A stretch of 64,000 nt of DNA from Flaveria trinervia (GCA_025506515.1 CM046458.1:43288731-43352730); one strand, 5' to 3'. Counted from the stretch's first letter, positions 1 to 11,474 are shown. Made by a program: numbers and translations. Notes: generated by a model from the sequence alone, not told the origin.

Positions 1-262
1 TCATCAATACGAGGAAGAGGATAACGGTTCTTGATGGTAAGCTTGTTAAGCTCACGATAGTCGATGCACATACGAAACCATCCATCTTTCTTTTCACGAA
101 AAGAACAGGTGCCCCCAAGGCGAAGAACTAGGACGGATGTAGCCTTTCTCGGACAGCTCTGAAGTTGACTAGAGAGTTCTTGCATTTCCGATGATGCAAG
201 CCGATATGGTGACTTAGCCACGGGGTTTGCTCCCGGTATCAAGTCGATTTTAAACTCAACCT
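1..262 (-). pseudogene. G1 reverse transcriptase, N-terminal fragment
   Basis: The minus strand reads the conserved gypsy pre-RT segment (EFKIDLIPGANPVAKSPYRL) followed by the first RT block with RMCIDYRELNKL and YPLPRID at the window edge. Between the two, roughly bases 100-180, the sense is lost: the expected segment ending in WGAPVLF appears in another frame, and the frame returns just before KKDGWFRMCID. That needs two compensating indels. A separate shift puts the protease reading frame and this one out of register near 240-350. The catalytic YVDD block would lie left of the window. This is a decayed copy. Confidence 0.85.
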
Positions 263-808
263 CACGCACGGGAGGTAACCCATTAAGGTCATCAGGAAAT
301 ACTTCAAGAAAGTCTCGTACGATAGGGACATCCTTAAGTTCTTTCCCTTTGACTTTCGTGTGACCACGTAAGCTAAGAAGGCCATATAGTTCTTGCTTAA
401 GCACTTTCGGGCTTGAGTGCAGGACATGAGTTTAAGCCCTTTGGAAGGTTTTTCACCAAATACTTTCAAAGTATCACCAGAGGGTAACGGTATACGAATA
501 CACTTCTCGAAGAAAATGATCTCGGCATGGTGTTTGGCTAACCAATCCATACCAATGATGACGTCGAAGCTTCCAAGTTTCATAGGGATAAGATCGATAA
601 GAAAATCATGCGTGTCAAGACTTAAGATGCAATCACGAATGATAACGTCAACGGTGATCGGTTCTCCATCGGCAACTTCAACAGTAAGAGGTCCTTCTAG
701 TTTCGTATGTGGCTTAGAAAGTATGGGTTCAAACTGTAATGAAACAAAACTTTTATCGGCTCCAGAATCAAATAGAAAATAGGCATAAGTTTTGTTAATA
801 AGGAACAT
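239..808 (-). pseudogene. G1 retropepsin-like aspartic protease
   Basis: The 189-residue frame has the aspartic protease active-site triad as FDSGADKSF at residues 13-21 and the hydrophobic flap-to-C-terminal motif VIIGMDWLAKHHAEI at about 83-97. Both are diagnostic of Ty3/gypsy retropepsins, which cut the Gag-Pol polyprotein inside the virus-like particle. It lies directly downstream of the zinc knuckles and upstream of RT on the same strand. The last 40 or so residues do not resemble the family: the expected inter-domain linker is found in another frame, so a frameshift near 350 breaks the polyprotein here. Confidence 0.88.
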
Positions 809-885
809 ACCTGTTCAATTTTTAAGGTACTTAACAATACAGGTAAAGTATGAAATGAATCGGATCACAAAAGTTAAAGGTGAGT

Positions 886-1161
886 TTACATACCATTCAC
901 CACATCGTTGTTCGCTTGTGCTTGGTTAGAGTTGATGTTGAAAGCACGTCCTCGGGCTTGTGGAAAATTACCCACAAGACGAGGGCATTGTGGACGAAAA
1001 TGGCCAGGTTCCCCACAGTTGTAGCAAACACGGTTCGTGACCACAGCGGCATTATTAGGTGCACGGTGGCAAGTCGCCACCAAATGACCATATTTACCGC
1101 ATAAGGTGCAAATGCGGCATGGTTGATTCCCCGGATGATGATACCTACACGTGTTGCACAT
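886..1161 (-). pseudogene. G1 Gag nucleocapsid, two CCHC zinc knuckles
   Basis: Two zinc knuckles of the form C-X2-C-X4-H-X4-C are visible: CTLCGKYGHLVATC and CYNCGEPGHFRPQC. They bind genomic RNA during packaging. The frame differs from that of the upstream Gag core (1375-2118), so at least one frameshift lies near 1180-1380. A basic, Gln/Asn-rich tail follows and then a short gap leads to the protease. Confidence 0.88.
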
Positions 1162-1374
1162 CGGCTGAGGACCAGCATAAGCCCTAGCCCCAGCACTTGT
1201 GCCACAGGTGTAGCCGCAGGTACAAGTTGTCTTTGGGGTTGTTTGGGTGCAGCCACGGCATAGTTACGCGCCGGTGTGAACTTGCGCTTCTTGTTATTGT
1301 TGTTGTTGTTAGACGTTGAGCTTTAGTCTCCTTAACCGCCTCGGTAGCCGTCTTCTCTACCTTCTTTGCACCCT

Positions 1375-2118
1375 TCACAGACATGGTGCCCGCTCGTATA
1401 TGGTTCTCGGTGAGTTGTGCGGTGATAGTAATGGCTTCTTCCAAGGTTGTGGGTCGGCTACCCACCACAGCATCTTGAATTTGGGGTGGTACACCTTAAT
1501 GAACTTCTCGATGTTGCGGGGAACAGTGTCGACCATATGGGGCAGCAGTATACTCAACTCATGATGCCTAGTTGAGTAGGCCAAATGATCACCATCATTT
1601 TGTTTCAAATTCCAAAACTCTTCTTCCAACTTTTGCAATTCACTTCTTGGGCAGAACTTCGCGATGGCGATGTTCTTGAACTCCTCCCAGGTGAGTGCTA
1701 GCACAACTTCAGGACCACGGTTTCTCTTCTCGCTATTCCACCAGGTAAGAGCCCTTTGTTGGAACATACTAGTGGCATAACGAACCTTGAGTGCATCGGG
1801 ACACTCACAATTGATAAAGGTATTCTCTATGCTTTCGAACCACTCAAGAAGACCAGTGGCTCCTTCCTTGCCACTAAAACTAGTGGGCTTGCAAGAGCTG
1901 AAGTGTTTGAAGGTGCAAGTTTGATTATTCCCGTGTTGATTATTCCCGTTTTGATTGTTGCTATTCTCTCCATGACCATTTCCATTGTTGCTAGCGTTGG
2001 TCATTAAGGTGCTATTAAGTTCAGCAACCATGGTCGGGATGACAGCAGCCATTTGTCAAGCAATCATGGCGGCTAACTTACGATCGGAACTTCCACGCTT
2101 TGCATGATGACGAGACAT
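1375..2118 (-). pseudogene. G1 Gag capsid domain (Retrotrans_gag family)
   Basis: The protein has the plant gypsy Gag signature: FSGKEGATGLLEWFESIENTF, then RALTWWNSE and TWEEFKNIAIAKFCP, then an HxLxYSTRHHELSILLPHMV segment. This is the capsid-forming part of the polyprotein. The likely start codon is at 2118 (MSRHHAKRGSSDRKLAAMIA), followed by an in-frame TGA at 2056-2058, which leaves an open frame only from the internal methionine at 2052. An Asn/Gly/His-rich low-complexity stretch follows the N-terminus (GNGHGENSNNQNGNNQHGN). Confidence 0.9.
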
Positions 2119-2776
2119 GCTGGAATATACAAGTGAGTTAGATATAAGAATTGGAATAACAAGGATAAAGCAAAAAGTTGTAAGGCACATGGGATGGTTC
2201 CATTTGGTAACGCATTACCATTTGGAAACGTTGACACGTCAAGGTAAGTTGACCCACACACCTTAGAAATTTGTGTATGTTGACCATGGTTTATCACTCA
2301 TCCCAGAAATCCCCAGGTAAGCATAACTAGTCCCGTAGGATTTATGCGATATGCTTGCCTTAGCCCGAGGGCCTTTTGCCAGGAAATCCAGAATACAGGT
2401 GTCCATGTGTCACACAAATTTCTTAGGTTTATGAAATCAAAACCATGATGAGATTTACATAGATTAGACATAAGTCTAAAGATCCAATTCTTGAGCATAA
2501 GTATACGATTCCGTGTTGACGAGAATAAGATTAAGATGTTTCATTTTTCGGGGAGAGCCAATGAGTCAAAGTTAAGTTTAGGGAGAAAGTAACAAAGTTT
2601 AGACAATTACTAGACAACCTATGCTAAGGCATCAAGTTGCACATAAGTAAGTATAGCATTATGTAGCATGTAACAATATATATATTTCCAAGAATATATA
2701 TATTATCCTATGAGGTTCATGCATAAGCTATAGTCTAGGTCACCATTTCTAATAACCTAAATCCCTATAGTTATGG
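2119..2776 (-). other. G1 untranslated leader
   Basis: About 660 bases separate the gag start from the primer-binding site. No conserved coding sequence is seen on either strand. Long leaders between PBS and gag are normal for plant gypsy elements. Confidence 0.6.
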
Positions 2777-2788
2777 GCTCTGATACCA
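2777..2788 (-). promoter_or_regulatory. G1 primer-binding site (tRNA-Met type)
   Basis: GCTCTGATACCA on the plus strand is the reverse complement of TGGTATCAGAGC, which pairs with the 3' end of initiator tRNA-Met and primes minus-strand DNA synthesis. Three bases (2789-2791) separate it from the LTR edge TGTCACACC. Confidence 0.9.
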
Positions 2789-2791
2789 ATC

Positions 2792-5453
2792 TGTCACACC
2801 CCAACCTTGACGGCGGAAACGTCGAGATGTGAGGGTTAAGATTGTTCACAGCCACATAACGCTATATTAAATTTTAAATTATATCATAAGTCTTGAAATG
2901 GAAAAATACAATCATAAGTCTTATACAAGAAATAAGTTAAACATAACATAACATAATGTAACTTTTTATTTCATTATCTAGGTCCAAGTCCTAGATTATA
3001 ACATGCTTCAAAAGGATCACTTTAAACTTGAGGTTGACCTGAAACATGATAAAAATAAGAGTCAACTAAAAATAGTTGGTGAGTTTCCAAGGTTTTCATA
3101 CATAATATGAAAAAGAAAGTTACAAGTAGCAATTCACGTCATAGGTTATAAGCTAGTAAGGTTATAGAACACATATCGTTACAACCAAACCTCGACTTGA
3201 TTACAAGTATAAAAGATTGGCTAAGTGTATTTGGTTCCCTAGTGCACAAGCATACGGCTCCTAGGAGTCGGCAATACATCGATTTAGCACCAAATAGGCT
3301 TGTCAGGCCCAAAGATCTAAGACGTCGCCAGGCTAGCAATAGTTAATGATTGTAAACAAACTATGTATCTCATATAAACACTTACAATAAACAAATAACC
3401 ATGACAAATATAATAAGTTGAATTGCACGTGATTTACAGTCTCAAATGTGTATAAGTGTATCATGTATACGCTATCATGTTTCACCCCAAGTTAGTGTAA
3501 AAATATGAAAAAGGGGCAAGAAAACTCACTTGTCAAATAAGTATATAATGAAGATTAATAAGAATAAAAAAATATGTCGTTCCAAGATAAAACGTCACAA
3601 GGCACCTAAATATATAAATATTACAAGATTTTGGTTAATAATAAGATTAACGAGTTAACATGAACTAGGGTATTAGTATATTGGGGATTTTTATAAAGTT
3701 AAATAAATTATTATAAAATTACCATTTATGAAAATTTATAAATTTATTTTTAAGGAAATTGATCCTTTGTAAATAACTTGTGATTTTATTTATAAAATTA
3801 TATTTAAATTCTATAATATCATGATAAATCCAAAAACATATTGTCTAATATTAATTAATGTCTTTAAGTATTATATAACAATCTAACTTATTATAAAAAT
3901 ACTTAATTATTACATTTGCAAATAATTTTATATTAAAATATTACAAAGTTTTACAAGAATAAATTTTTAAAAATATTCAGATGACTTTAAAATATTTAGG
4001 GTTTATAAAATCATTTTTATAATTATTATAAATTTCCTATAATTAATTTAAGGCCAAAAAGGCTTTAAAAAAATTACATGAGGGTGCCCGGGTTCGAACC
4101 CGGGACCTCATGGATATAGGGGTAATACTCTAACCAGTGAACCAAGGCTTCAGCCGCGGTAAGTACTGGTTTCTAAATACTATAAACCCGTTTAAGAAAA
4201 ATTCCCCAAACCTTAAGAACCCTAGAATCATTTGATTCCAAATCGACCCCCAATTCGATTATGAACAAGAAATTAATCTTGGGGCTTTAATACCCACGTA
4301 AAACCGATTAGAATCATGTGTTTGATTACCCGTTTTGAGATCGATTTGTTAGCGAGGAAGACGAAGAACAGTTACGAACTCGTGAAGCTTGTTCGATGTT
4401 CAACCGATGGTTCCACCAAATTCGTTGTACAGGGAGCTTCTAATGGTGCACAGGATTAAAAGCCCTCAAACAATTTTCGTGTATGAAGCTCGGATGGTAG
4501 TTTTTGTTTGAGTTGCAGGTCGCGGCTTCAAAGGGTAATCGGGGTGCAATTAGTGTGTGTTTCAGATACAACTGATAGTTATAATCGATTAAGGGCAGAT
4601 AGATAATCGTGTAAGTTGAATCAATTTGATTATTATTGCGTTTTAATACCCAAACGGTTGGGTTTTAATGTGCTACGGTTATACACTCGGTTGCTTGGTA
4701 TTCGGCGTTAAATCCTTAGTTATTAGGTGAATTAAGGGTCGAATCACGCACTCGAGGTAATTCAAAACGATTGGCTTCGAAACCGAGGGGCTTTTGGCAT
4801 CTTGAAGCTCACCGGAACTTGGCCGGAGAATGGTCGGCGGTCGACCGGGAAGAAGGGGGAAGTGGTTTGGGTTTTTAAACAATTACACAAATGGTCCCTC
4901 AAATATAATAGTTAACATTTTATGCTAAAACTTGTTTTTAAGTTTATAAATTTACAAAAACAATCCCCCAAGTTTTTAATCAAATTTTTAAACACTTTTA
5001 AGTTAACAATCTTATTATTATTATTAATAATATTATTATTATTTACTTAATTAGAACTTAAACAAAGAATCATACAATAATAGCCCAACAAGATTCATAA
5101 ATTGTCTAAATAACCCATATAAGAATTAATAAAATTAACTTTTAATTAACGGAAATACGAGATGTTACAACCAATCTTCAATCCCATGATGAACCGAGCC
5201 TTAAATATTCAATTCTCTCCAATTTCTCTCTTTACACTCTCTCTCTAGAAATTAGTATTGAGTTGCAAATGAAAGTTGATCAAGCTGATCCGTTTATACA
5301 TATCGGGCGTTCCCGGGACCTTAAAGTCGCGAACACATAACTCGCGAAGTCTACTCGGTCCATACTCCATTACCCGCTTATTTTCTTTAAATAATCTTGG
5401 CTAAGCCCATTATTATTAATTGGCTCGTTTCGACTTTATTTCGGGCGTTACAT
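2792..5453 (-). repeat. G1 5' LTR, about 2.66 kb
   Basis: In plus-strand order the LTR starts with TGTCACACC next to the PBS and ends with GGGCGTTACA, giving TGTAAC...GTGACA termini in element orientation. The right edge is set where the ORF2 reading frame of copia element O1 begins (5454). An internal end-like motif (GATGTTACA, ending at 5168) could be the true edge of a shorter LTR, leaving 5169-5453 as a fragment of another gypsy LTR. The interior is AT-rich (3540-4080 and 4900-5160) and carries a tRNA-like segment at 4079-4152. Confidence 0.75.
4079..4152 (-). other. tRNA-like segment with Pol III B-box inside the G1 LTR
   Basis: On the minus strand the segment reads like a tRNA: GGTTCACTGGTTAGAGTA resembles a D-arm and A-box, and GGTTCGAACCC about 45 bases later matches the Pol III B-box consensus GGTTCGAANCC. 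However, the T-arm is a plain palindrome, CCCGGGTTCGAACCCGGG, and with a normal seven-base T-loop the stem would have a G-G mismatch. No acceptor stem is evident. It is better called a tRNA-derived or tRNA-mimicking segment than a tRNA gene. Confidence 0.5.
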
Positions 5454-8400
5454 CTACCTCCCTCACAGGTTCAAAAGGAGAGGGAGTTTGACCCTGTTGT
5501 GGATTAGAAGATGAAGCTACTGAGTCAGGAGGTCTAGGTTGTGTTATCTCAAATGGTTCAACCTTAACCTCTACTTCTTGAGGGGCTTGACTTGGTGCGG
5601 AGTGTAAATCAATGAGCTCTCCTATTTTAATCTTCTACTTGATCACCCTTATGTGCTCATCCATGGTGGATAGAGACATAGGGTGAAGTCTCCTTCGGGA
5701 GAATCCATACAGCTTCAACAAGCTCATCATCCTCTGCCTATCAGCAGACTTCCCTTGACTTAATGGCTCTTGTTTTGGCTGCTTCATCGCTCATTTTCTC
5801 TTTGTAGCCTTTTGCTCTTTGAGTACTTGAAGTTCAAGTTGTTTGAGGTACTCAAACTCAATATACTCAAAGGGCAAGGGAAGAAGTGTAGCTTCCTAGT
5901 AAAAACTTGTGGCACTCAGGTAGTTGGTCATGTTTTGCCTGACAATTCCTTTTTCAATCTGAGGTTCTTGTGGTACCACAGTCTCTTGCATAGGGCTTTC
6001 TTGAACTGGAGAAAGAGTAGGAACATGCTTGCAAAGTCTTTTTAGTCTCTTTTCTTTTTTGAATTGGAGGTGCAATCTTCCATCCTCTACTTCCTTCCTC
6101 TCTCTAAACAATTCCATGTCTGCCAACTCATTTAATCCTCTAAGGGAGAGAGATAATTTAATCAATATCATAGTTCATGGTCTATAAGTAAGAAACCTGA
6201 CTGCCCTTTACTCATTATTTTGAGTATTTGGTCTAGGGGCAGCCCTGATTGCAGCTTGCATGAATCCTGAAGACCCAATGGAACAATCTCCCTTTAGCTT
6301 CCTCTTCCTCTCTCTCTCTCTCTTCTCAATCTCCCCAGAAGTCATTTTCATTTTCCCTTTATCACTCATAGACCTTTATGACTCAAGGTGGAGAGAGCTT
6401 TGGCCTTTATTGCTTAGAGCAGCATCCATGCTCTGGCTAGAGAGAGGTTGCGATACACCTTCACCAATAGGTATTTCATTGAGGAAATGAATTGCTGAAG
6501 TAGTTGTAGGTGTGATAGGACTCTCAGTCTCTATCATTACGCCTTCAGTCAAAGTTTTCCTTTTGAAGCTAATCTCAAGGTCTGCCTCGACATCCAATTG
6601 ACCAATGAAATTACCTGATTGTTTTTGTCTTCTTCTTAGGTTGAACTCTTCAGTACTCTTATCTTGAATCCTTTGAGCCAGCCTGCCAACTTGCCTAGAT
6701 TGGCTTGGATTGACAAGTGGCATGTTGATCGGGTCAAGACCTTCATAGTAGTTCAAGGTCTAAAAGTAAAGACTTTTTGCTGCCCTTGAACTCTTTGAAG
6801 TATGAGGGCACTTCTGTCAGCATCATACCTCCACCCAATTATCTAGTTTGATGTTTCTTGCGGTGGGGATAACATAACCCTTGGAATACCTTCCTCAAAG
6901 AGACTCTAAATGAAAGAGTCTAGAGAGTCCATATCAATGTGAACTTGAGGAAGTTGCTAAGTATGGACAATTACAAGTGAGTATGGTGAGTCTTCAATGT
7001 ACATACCTGTGTAGAACTCCCAAGTTCTGTGATTGCTATGACTTTCTCCCCCTTTTTGGTAGCATCATCCTCTTAGGCGAGCTAGGACTTAAGTCGATCA
7101 CATCCATAGGTTCTTGTGTACCTGGATGAGCTCTCCTTACAGGTCTCCTAACTAGTTGTTACCTGAGATAAGATATCTTAAGTTGTTGATCATTGACCCT
7201 ATTATGTAAGGTAGTCACCTGAGATTCCAAGTGACTAACCTTAGAGAATATGTAGGTGCATGTTTGTGATAGTTTTTGCACCTTTAGTCTCCAATTCCCC
7301 TCATCCTCATGAGAAGAATCATTGGGGATGATAGAATTCGACCAAGGTCCTCACTCTCACCACCAGCATCATGTTCTTGGCTACTGGATTTTCCCTGCTT
7401 ATTGATAGCTTCAACTAAAGTGTCAATGGGATGAGTTGTCATGGTTGAGGTGTTAATAATGTAATCACTTGCGGAAGTGAGAGCCTCTTCCATATGGACC
7501 TCCTGAACAAGTTTAGGGAGATCCACCTCAATGATAGGTGAATGATATGGGCTAGATAAGGGAGAGGCAAGAGCACTCATCTCAATTTTAGTAGGGGAGG
7601 AGTAGAGTGACTCATGGTACTCACTACATCCCATGTCTTCATCGTCATATAATTCAAGGTTAGGAATGGGTTGGTTGAGATCTAAAGACTGAGGATGGTA
7701 ACTTTCCCTTGAAGGTTATTCACTTAAATGTTGAGACTTAGTGTAAAGGCTTAAGGCTAATGGGATAATAAGCTCATCAGGCTGAGCATGAGCAACCTCA
7801 GCATTGATTCTTGATAAGAAGGGAGTGGTTTGCTCCTTAGGAGAAGTGAGAGCTCTAGTGTCCACTTCCTCCTATATAGGTAGTCATATAGGGGCATGCA
7901 CAAGCTGAATAGCTAATGCAGGGGTTCGTTTGGCTTTTCTTTGGTAGGTGAGGGTGATTTGAGGTTGTTTAGGTGCTTGAGAGGTAAAAGGTGTGGGTTC
8001 AACACTAGCTTGTGTTACTAGGTTGTCACCTTGAGCAATGAGATCTAACATTTTGGGACAAGGGATGTTGTACCCTAGAGAAGCCAACAGTTGGCTTCTT
8101 CATGATTTTAAAGATGTCGGGTTTCATCTGTCCCAATTTAAGAATATTACATGTTTCCTTCAACTGTGAGCCCAGTTCATAAAGAATGTATTGAACATAT
8201 ATAGGAAACATGTAATACTCTAAGGAGTCAATGTTTGCAAGTAAATTTGTATAGACAAATTGAGAGTGCCTAAACTTGACTCCTTGAACCATTCCATGCA
8301 CTATGAAGGAGAGATCCTTAGGAATTTGGTCCCACCCCCCATGCTTGTTAGACAAGCTGTGGATGACCATGTGAAGAAGGTACTTCCACTAGGATGAGAC

Positions 8401-8738
8401 CTCCCTTTCATGAAGGTCTTTATAGAGAAATCTCCCTCATAGCCCATCTACTGAAAAAAGAGTGGTTAACACCATCTGCTGAAGATTATTGTTGATGGTG
8501 GCTGGAGTGATGAAAATTTTCCTCCCCTACATCGTAGCAAACTGTGCCTTCTCCCCATCCATTATGACCTCTTAACAGGTCTTCCAGAACTCAAACAGAT
8601 GATCCTCATAGAGAGTAGGATCAATGGTTAGGGAGGTGAAGTAGTTTGACAAATCTAGAAATCAGCAAACCTCTAAGAAACTAGAATCTTCTCCGAGTTC
8701 AACAGAGCAATCTGATTATGTTGCCAGTGACGTTTCAT
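5454..8738 (-). pseudogene. O1 second ORF (ORF2), broken and 3'-truncated
   Basis: The start at 8738 is followed by WQHNQIALLNSEK, equivalent to the HN-containing start of the other ORF2 copies. Then come IDPTLYEDHLFEFW (8580-8640), ITPATIN (about 8505), GGWDQIPKDLSFIVHG (about 8290-8340) and EYYMFPIYVQYIL (about 8170-8220). These match B1, A1 and A2. The rest is Ser/Pro-rich, then acidic and basic low-complexity sequence down to 5454. Stops and shifts split it into at least six pieces. No signal peptide, membrane helix or enzyme motif is seen, and the function is unknown. The end of the gene was removed by the G1 insertion. Confidence 0.8.
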
Positions 8739-9429
8739 GGAGAAATTATGGTCATTTATGTGGTTTAGGTTGGATATTTTAGAGAGCTTAACGATGAAGA
8801 AAGTGAAGAACAAAGGCGGTTTTTGGGTGAATTTAGGTTTTTGAATAGTGCAGAGGAAGAAGAGAGTGAAAGAGGGGGGAACCATTGGGTATATATATGA
8901 AATGGATCTCAGACAAAGTTCATGAAAGAGGATAAACTTTAAAATCCGGATGTCGGACCCACTTCTAAAAAAGTAATTTTCTTTTTGCCCAAAAGTTAGT
9001 TTTCTTGGAAGCCTAAAATCTTCCGAAGGTAATTTTACTTCAGAAGTTTTAATGAAAAGCTTCAGAAGCCAAAATGACTTCGGAAGATATTCCAAAAAGT
9101 TTAGAAAATTTTGCTTCGGAAGAGATTAAGACTTGGAAGTTTTAATAAAGCTTCCGAGAGTTAATTGTTTTTAAAAGAAAATTGTTCTTGAAAACATACA
9201 AGCACTTAGGAATAAAGTTAAGCTTCAAAAGATATAGATTGAAAATTTCTTCCGAAGGTAATTTTCTTAATTAGTTTTTTGTTTTGAAAACTTAAATTTC
9301 TTCCAAAGGAAAAAGCATATCTTTCGAAGGATAAAAGATCAAAATATGCAAAAATCTAAGGAATGTCTTTTAAAAATATTTTTCTTCTAGAATAAAAAAG
9401 GGCTTATGAAAGTGATATATATAGACAAC
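8739..9429 (-). repeat. O1 pol-ORF2 spacer with CTTCCGAAG motifs
   Basis: This non-coding stretch carries many copies and near-copies of CTTCCGAAG or TTCGGAAG (for example around 9020, 9060, 9080, 9115, 9150, 9250 and 9300), many decayed to CTTCAGAAG or CTTGGAAG. The same motif marks the spacer and LTRs of B1 and the O1 LTR. A long open frame on the minus strand (8673-9095) is partly this spacer and should not be read as protein upstream of 8738. Confidence 0.7.
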
Positions 9430-10246
9430 TTAGGACATACAAATTTTAGAAATAATATGATTAAGTTTTAAGAAAAGATACTCAAAGTTAATCATCCCGA
9501 TAGCTAATACAAGATACTTAAATCTTTTCTCATCAAAAGCTTTGGTGAACGGATTAGCATATTGTTCATTTGTGTTAACTTTGACTAATTTGATTAATCC
9601 CTCCTCAAAGTTATCTTTAATTAAATGATACCTGATATTATTGTGTTTTGTCCTTGAGTGTTGCACAAGATCTCTGTGATAGAGATAGCACTGTTGTTGT
9701 CTATATGGATAGGAGTCTTTTTGAAGTTAAATCCATAACCCAACATCTGATTCTAAATCCAAAGCACTTGTGCACAGCAGCTTGTAGTAACAATGTATTC
9801 AACTTCAGCAATTGATGTAGAGACACATGATTGATTCTTGCATTGCCATGAGAATATCCTTTCACCAAGAAACTACATCCCCCTAATATAGACTTTGTAG
9901 TCATATTGCAGCCACCAAAGTCATTATTTGTATATGCATACAGATTGACGTCAGAATTCTTTGAATACCAAAGGCCAAGTGTTAAGGCACCTTTGAGATA
10001 TCTTAAAATTCTCTTGACAGTGACTAGGTATGACATCTTGGAGTTGGCTTGATATCTTGCACAAATACATATGGCAAACATGATACTAGGCCTGCTAGCT
10101 ATGAAGTACATAAGAGACCCAATCATAGCCCTGTAGAGATGTTCATCCATACACTCCCCCTCAAGATCAGGTCCAAGGAGTGGTTTCTTGCTATGGGTAT
10201 CTTAGCAACCTTAAGTCAGTCATGTTGAATCTTTTAAGTATGTCCT
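9430..10246 (-). pseudogene. O1 RT C-terminus and RNase H, left part
   Basis: Motifs of the copia RT/RNase H junction are clear: YRAMIGSLMYFIASRPSIMF, ICARYQANSKMSYLVTVKRI, YLKGALTLGLWY and DFGGC (about 9880-10150), then RHNIRYH-type and VNTNEQYANPFTKAF near 9520-9660, which ends pol. It continues across the A1 insertion into 22953-23548. At least one shift separates 9430-9666 from 9701-10150. Confidence 0.88.
10242..10246. repeat. Target-site duplication GTCCT, left copy (A1)
   Basis: GTCCT immediately precedes the A1 LTR edge TGAAAGG. The same five bases follow the other LTR at 22948-22952. Five-base duplications are standard for Ty1/copia integrase. Removing A1 and one copy restores the O1 RT frame at this spot. 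Confidence 0.95.
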
Positions 10247-11271
10247 TGAAAGGATCGGGATCTAGTTTGATTAATTAGATTAAGATTTGCAGCGGAATAG
10301 CACAAGAATTAGACGAAATTTAAGCAAGAATAATAGGAATATTCAATCAAACAGTAACGGTTATAGAGAGAGAAAGTTTTCTGCAAAGAGAATGTTTTCA
10401 TTCACGCACACGCTTCAGTTACAAGGAAATTAGGTCAACATTCCTTTTATAAAGGAATGTGACATTAGCTGACATCACTTGATAGTGACAGCTAACTGAT
10501 TTATACAAACAACTGAAAGTAAACTAAACTAGTGAAGATGTCCACAACAACTGAGGACACCTTCACAAAAAGCTAAGTACAAGCTAACATTACAACTACT
10601 GAAGTTATAATATCTGAAGTGTAAAAACTTCAGATGTTTTACATAATATAAAACTACTGATTACAAACTACTGAAAAGTAAACCATCGCAACTACTGAAG
10701 AGAAGTACTTCAGTTGTTGTGACAACTTCTGAGAACTTGGTCTTCAGACTTTGTCTTCAGCAGTTGTCTTCAGACTTTGTCTTCAGCTGTTGTCTTCAGA
10801 CTTTGTCTTCAGCTGTTGTCTTCTAGCTGTTGTCTTCAAATTTTGTCTTTAGATTTTGTCTTCGGATTGTCTTCGGACTTTGTCTTCAGACTTTCTCTTC
10901 ATATTTTGTCTTCAGACTTTCTCTTCAGACTTTGTCTTCAGACTTTGTCTTCAAACTTTGTCTTTAGCAGTTGTCTTCAGACTTGTCTTCAGCTGTTGTC
11001 TTCAGACTATGTCTTCAGACTTTGTCTTCAGACTATGTCTTCAGACTTTGTCTTCAGACTTTGTCTTCAGACTTTGTCTTCAGACTTTGTCTTCAGACTT
11101 GTCTTCAGACTTTGTCTTTAGACATTGTCTTCAGCTATTGTCTTCAGACTTTGTCTTCACACTTTGTCTTCAGACTTTGTCTTCAGCTGTTGTAGACCAC
11201 TTCAGTTGTTTTGATGTCTGTGGGACTTAAAGGTTTTTCTGACCTGGCTCATTGGTTCTTTTGGTCCAACA
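10247..11271 (-). repeat. A1 3' LTR, 1025 bp
   Basis: It runs from TGAAAGGATC to GGTCCAACA (TGTTGGACC...GATCCTTTCA in element orientation) and matches 22112-22947 throughout, apart from small indels and a larger 13-bp repeat block. A TATA-like TTTATAAAAGG lies on the minus strand near 10440-10455. Scattered ACTGAAG/CTTCAG motifs fill 10500-10740. Confidence 0.95.
10740..11191 (-). repeat. 13-bp minisatellite, A1 3' LTR
   Basis: About 450 bp made of the 13-base unit GTCTTCAGACTTT and variants (GTCTTCAGCTGTT, GTCTTCAGACTAT), with a few shortened units. All three forward frames are long and open only because the unit is stop-free; the apparent proteins repeat every 13 residues. The matching block in the other LTR (22599-22866) is about 180 bp shorter. 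Confidence 0.95.
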
Positions 11272-11283
11272 AACTCCCCCTGA
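11272..11283 (-). promoter_or_regulatory. A1 polypurine tract
   Basis: Reading on the minus strand, CAGGGGGAGTT directly precedes the LTR start TGTTGGACC. The purine run resists RNase H and primes plus-strand synthesis. The bases 11284-11474, between it and the ORF2 stop, hold no other visible feature. Confidence 0.88.
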
Positions 11284-11474
11284 ACCAATGCAGCCAAAAC
11301 CTTTAAGATTATTGAAGTCACACTTATTGGCAGAAACATTTTCTGGATCAGCTCAGAAATCTTCAAATTAAGCTCAGGCCAGGGAAGAGGTTTCAAAAAG
11401 TTTGATTGGCAAAGGATGAATGGGAACTCTGTCTTGGGGAATTGGACACAGAGCTGTTACCCCATCCATGAGAC

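Larger units (their letters stand above)
1..5453 (-). mobile_element. G1: Ty3/gypsy LTR retrotransposon, partial
   Basis: Reading leftward on the minus strand the order is LTR (5453 to 2792), primer-binding site (2788 to 2777), leader, gag, two zinc knuckles, retropepsin and the start of reverse transcriptase, which leaves the window at base 1. Protease before RT with a Retrotrans_gag-type Gag is seen in both superfamilies, but the RT motif (CIDYRELNKLT...YPLPRID) is the Ty3/gypsy type. On its right the element abuts the broken second ORF of copia element O1, whose reading frame stops matching at 5454, so G1 inserted into O1. The remaining RT, RNase H, integrase, second LTR and target-site duplication lie outside the window. 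The long LTR suggests the Tekay/Del or Retand group, but this is a guess. Confidence 0.9.

Noticed and set aside
4079..4152. A genuine tRNA gene
   Set aside because: The T-arm is a simple palindrome with wrong loop geometry and no acceptor stem pairing is seen; kept only as tRNA-like.
8759..9095. Minus-strand frame upstream of the O1 ORF2 start as extra N-terminal protein
   Set aside because: It reads through the CTTCCGAAG spacer; the other ORF2 copies start at the HN-containing methionine.
10777..11230. Long overlapping plus-strand frames of SSDFVFRLCLQT type (also 22578-22906)
   Set aside because: They are stop-free readings of the 13-bp minisatellite; the peptide repeats every 13 residues in all three frames.
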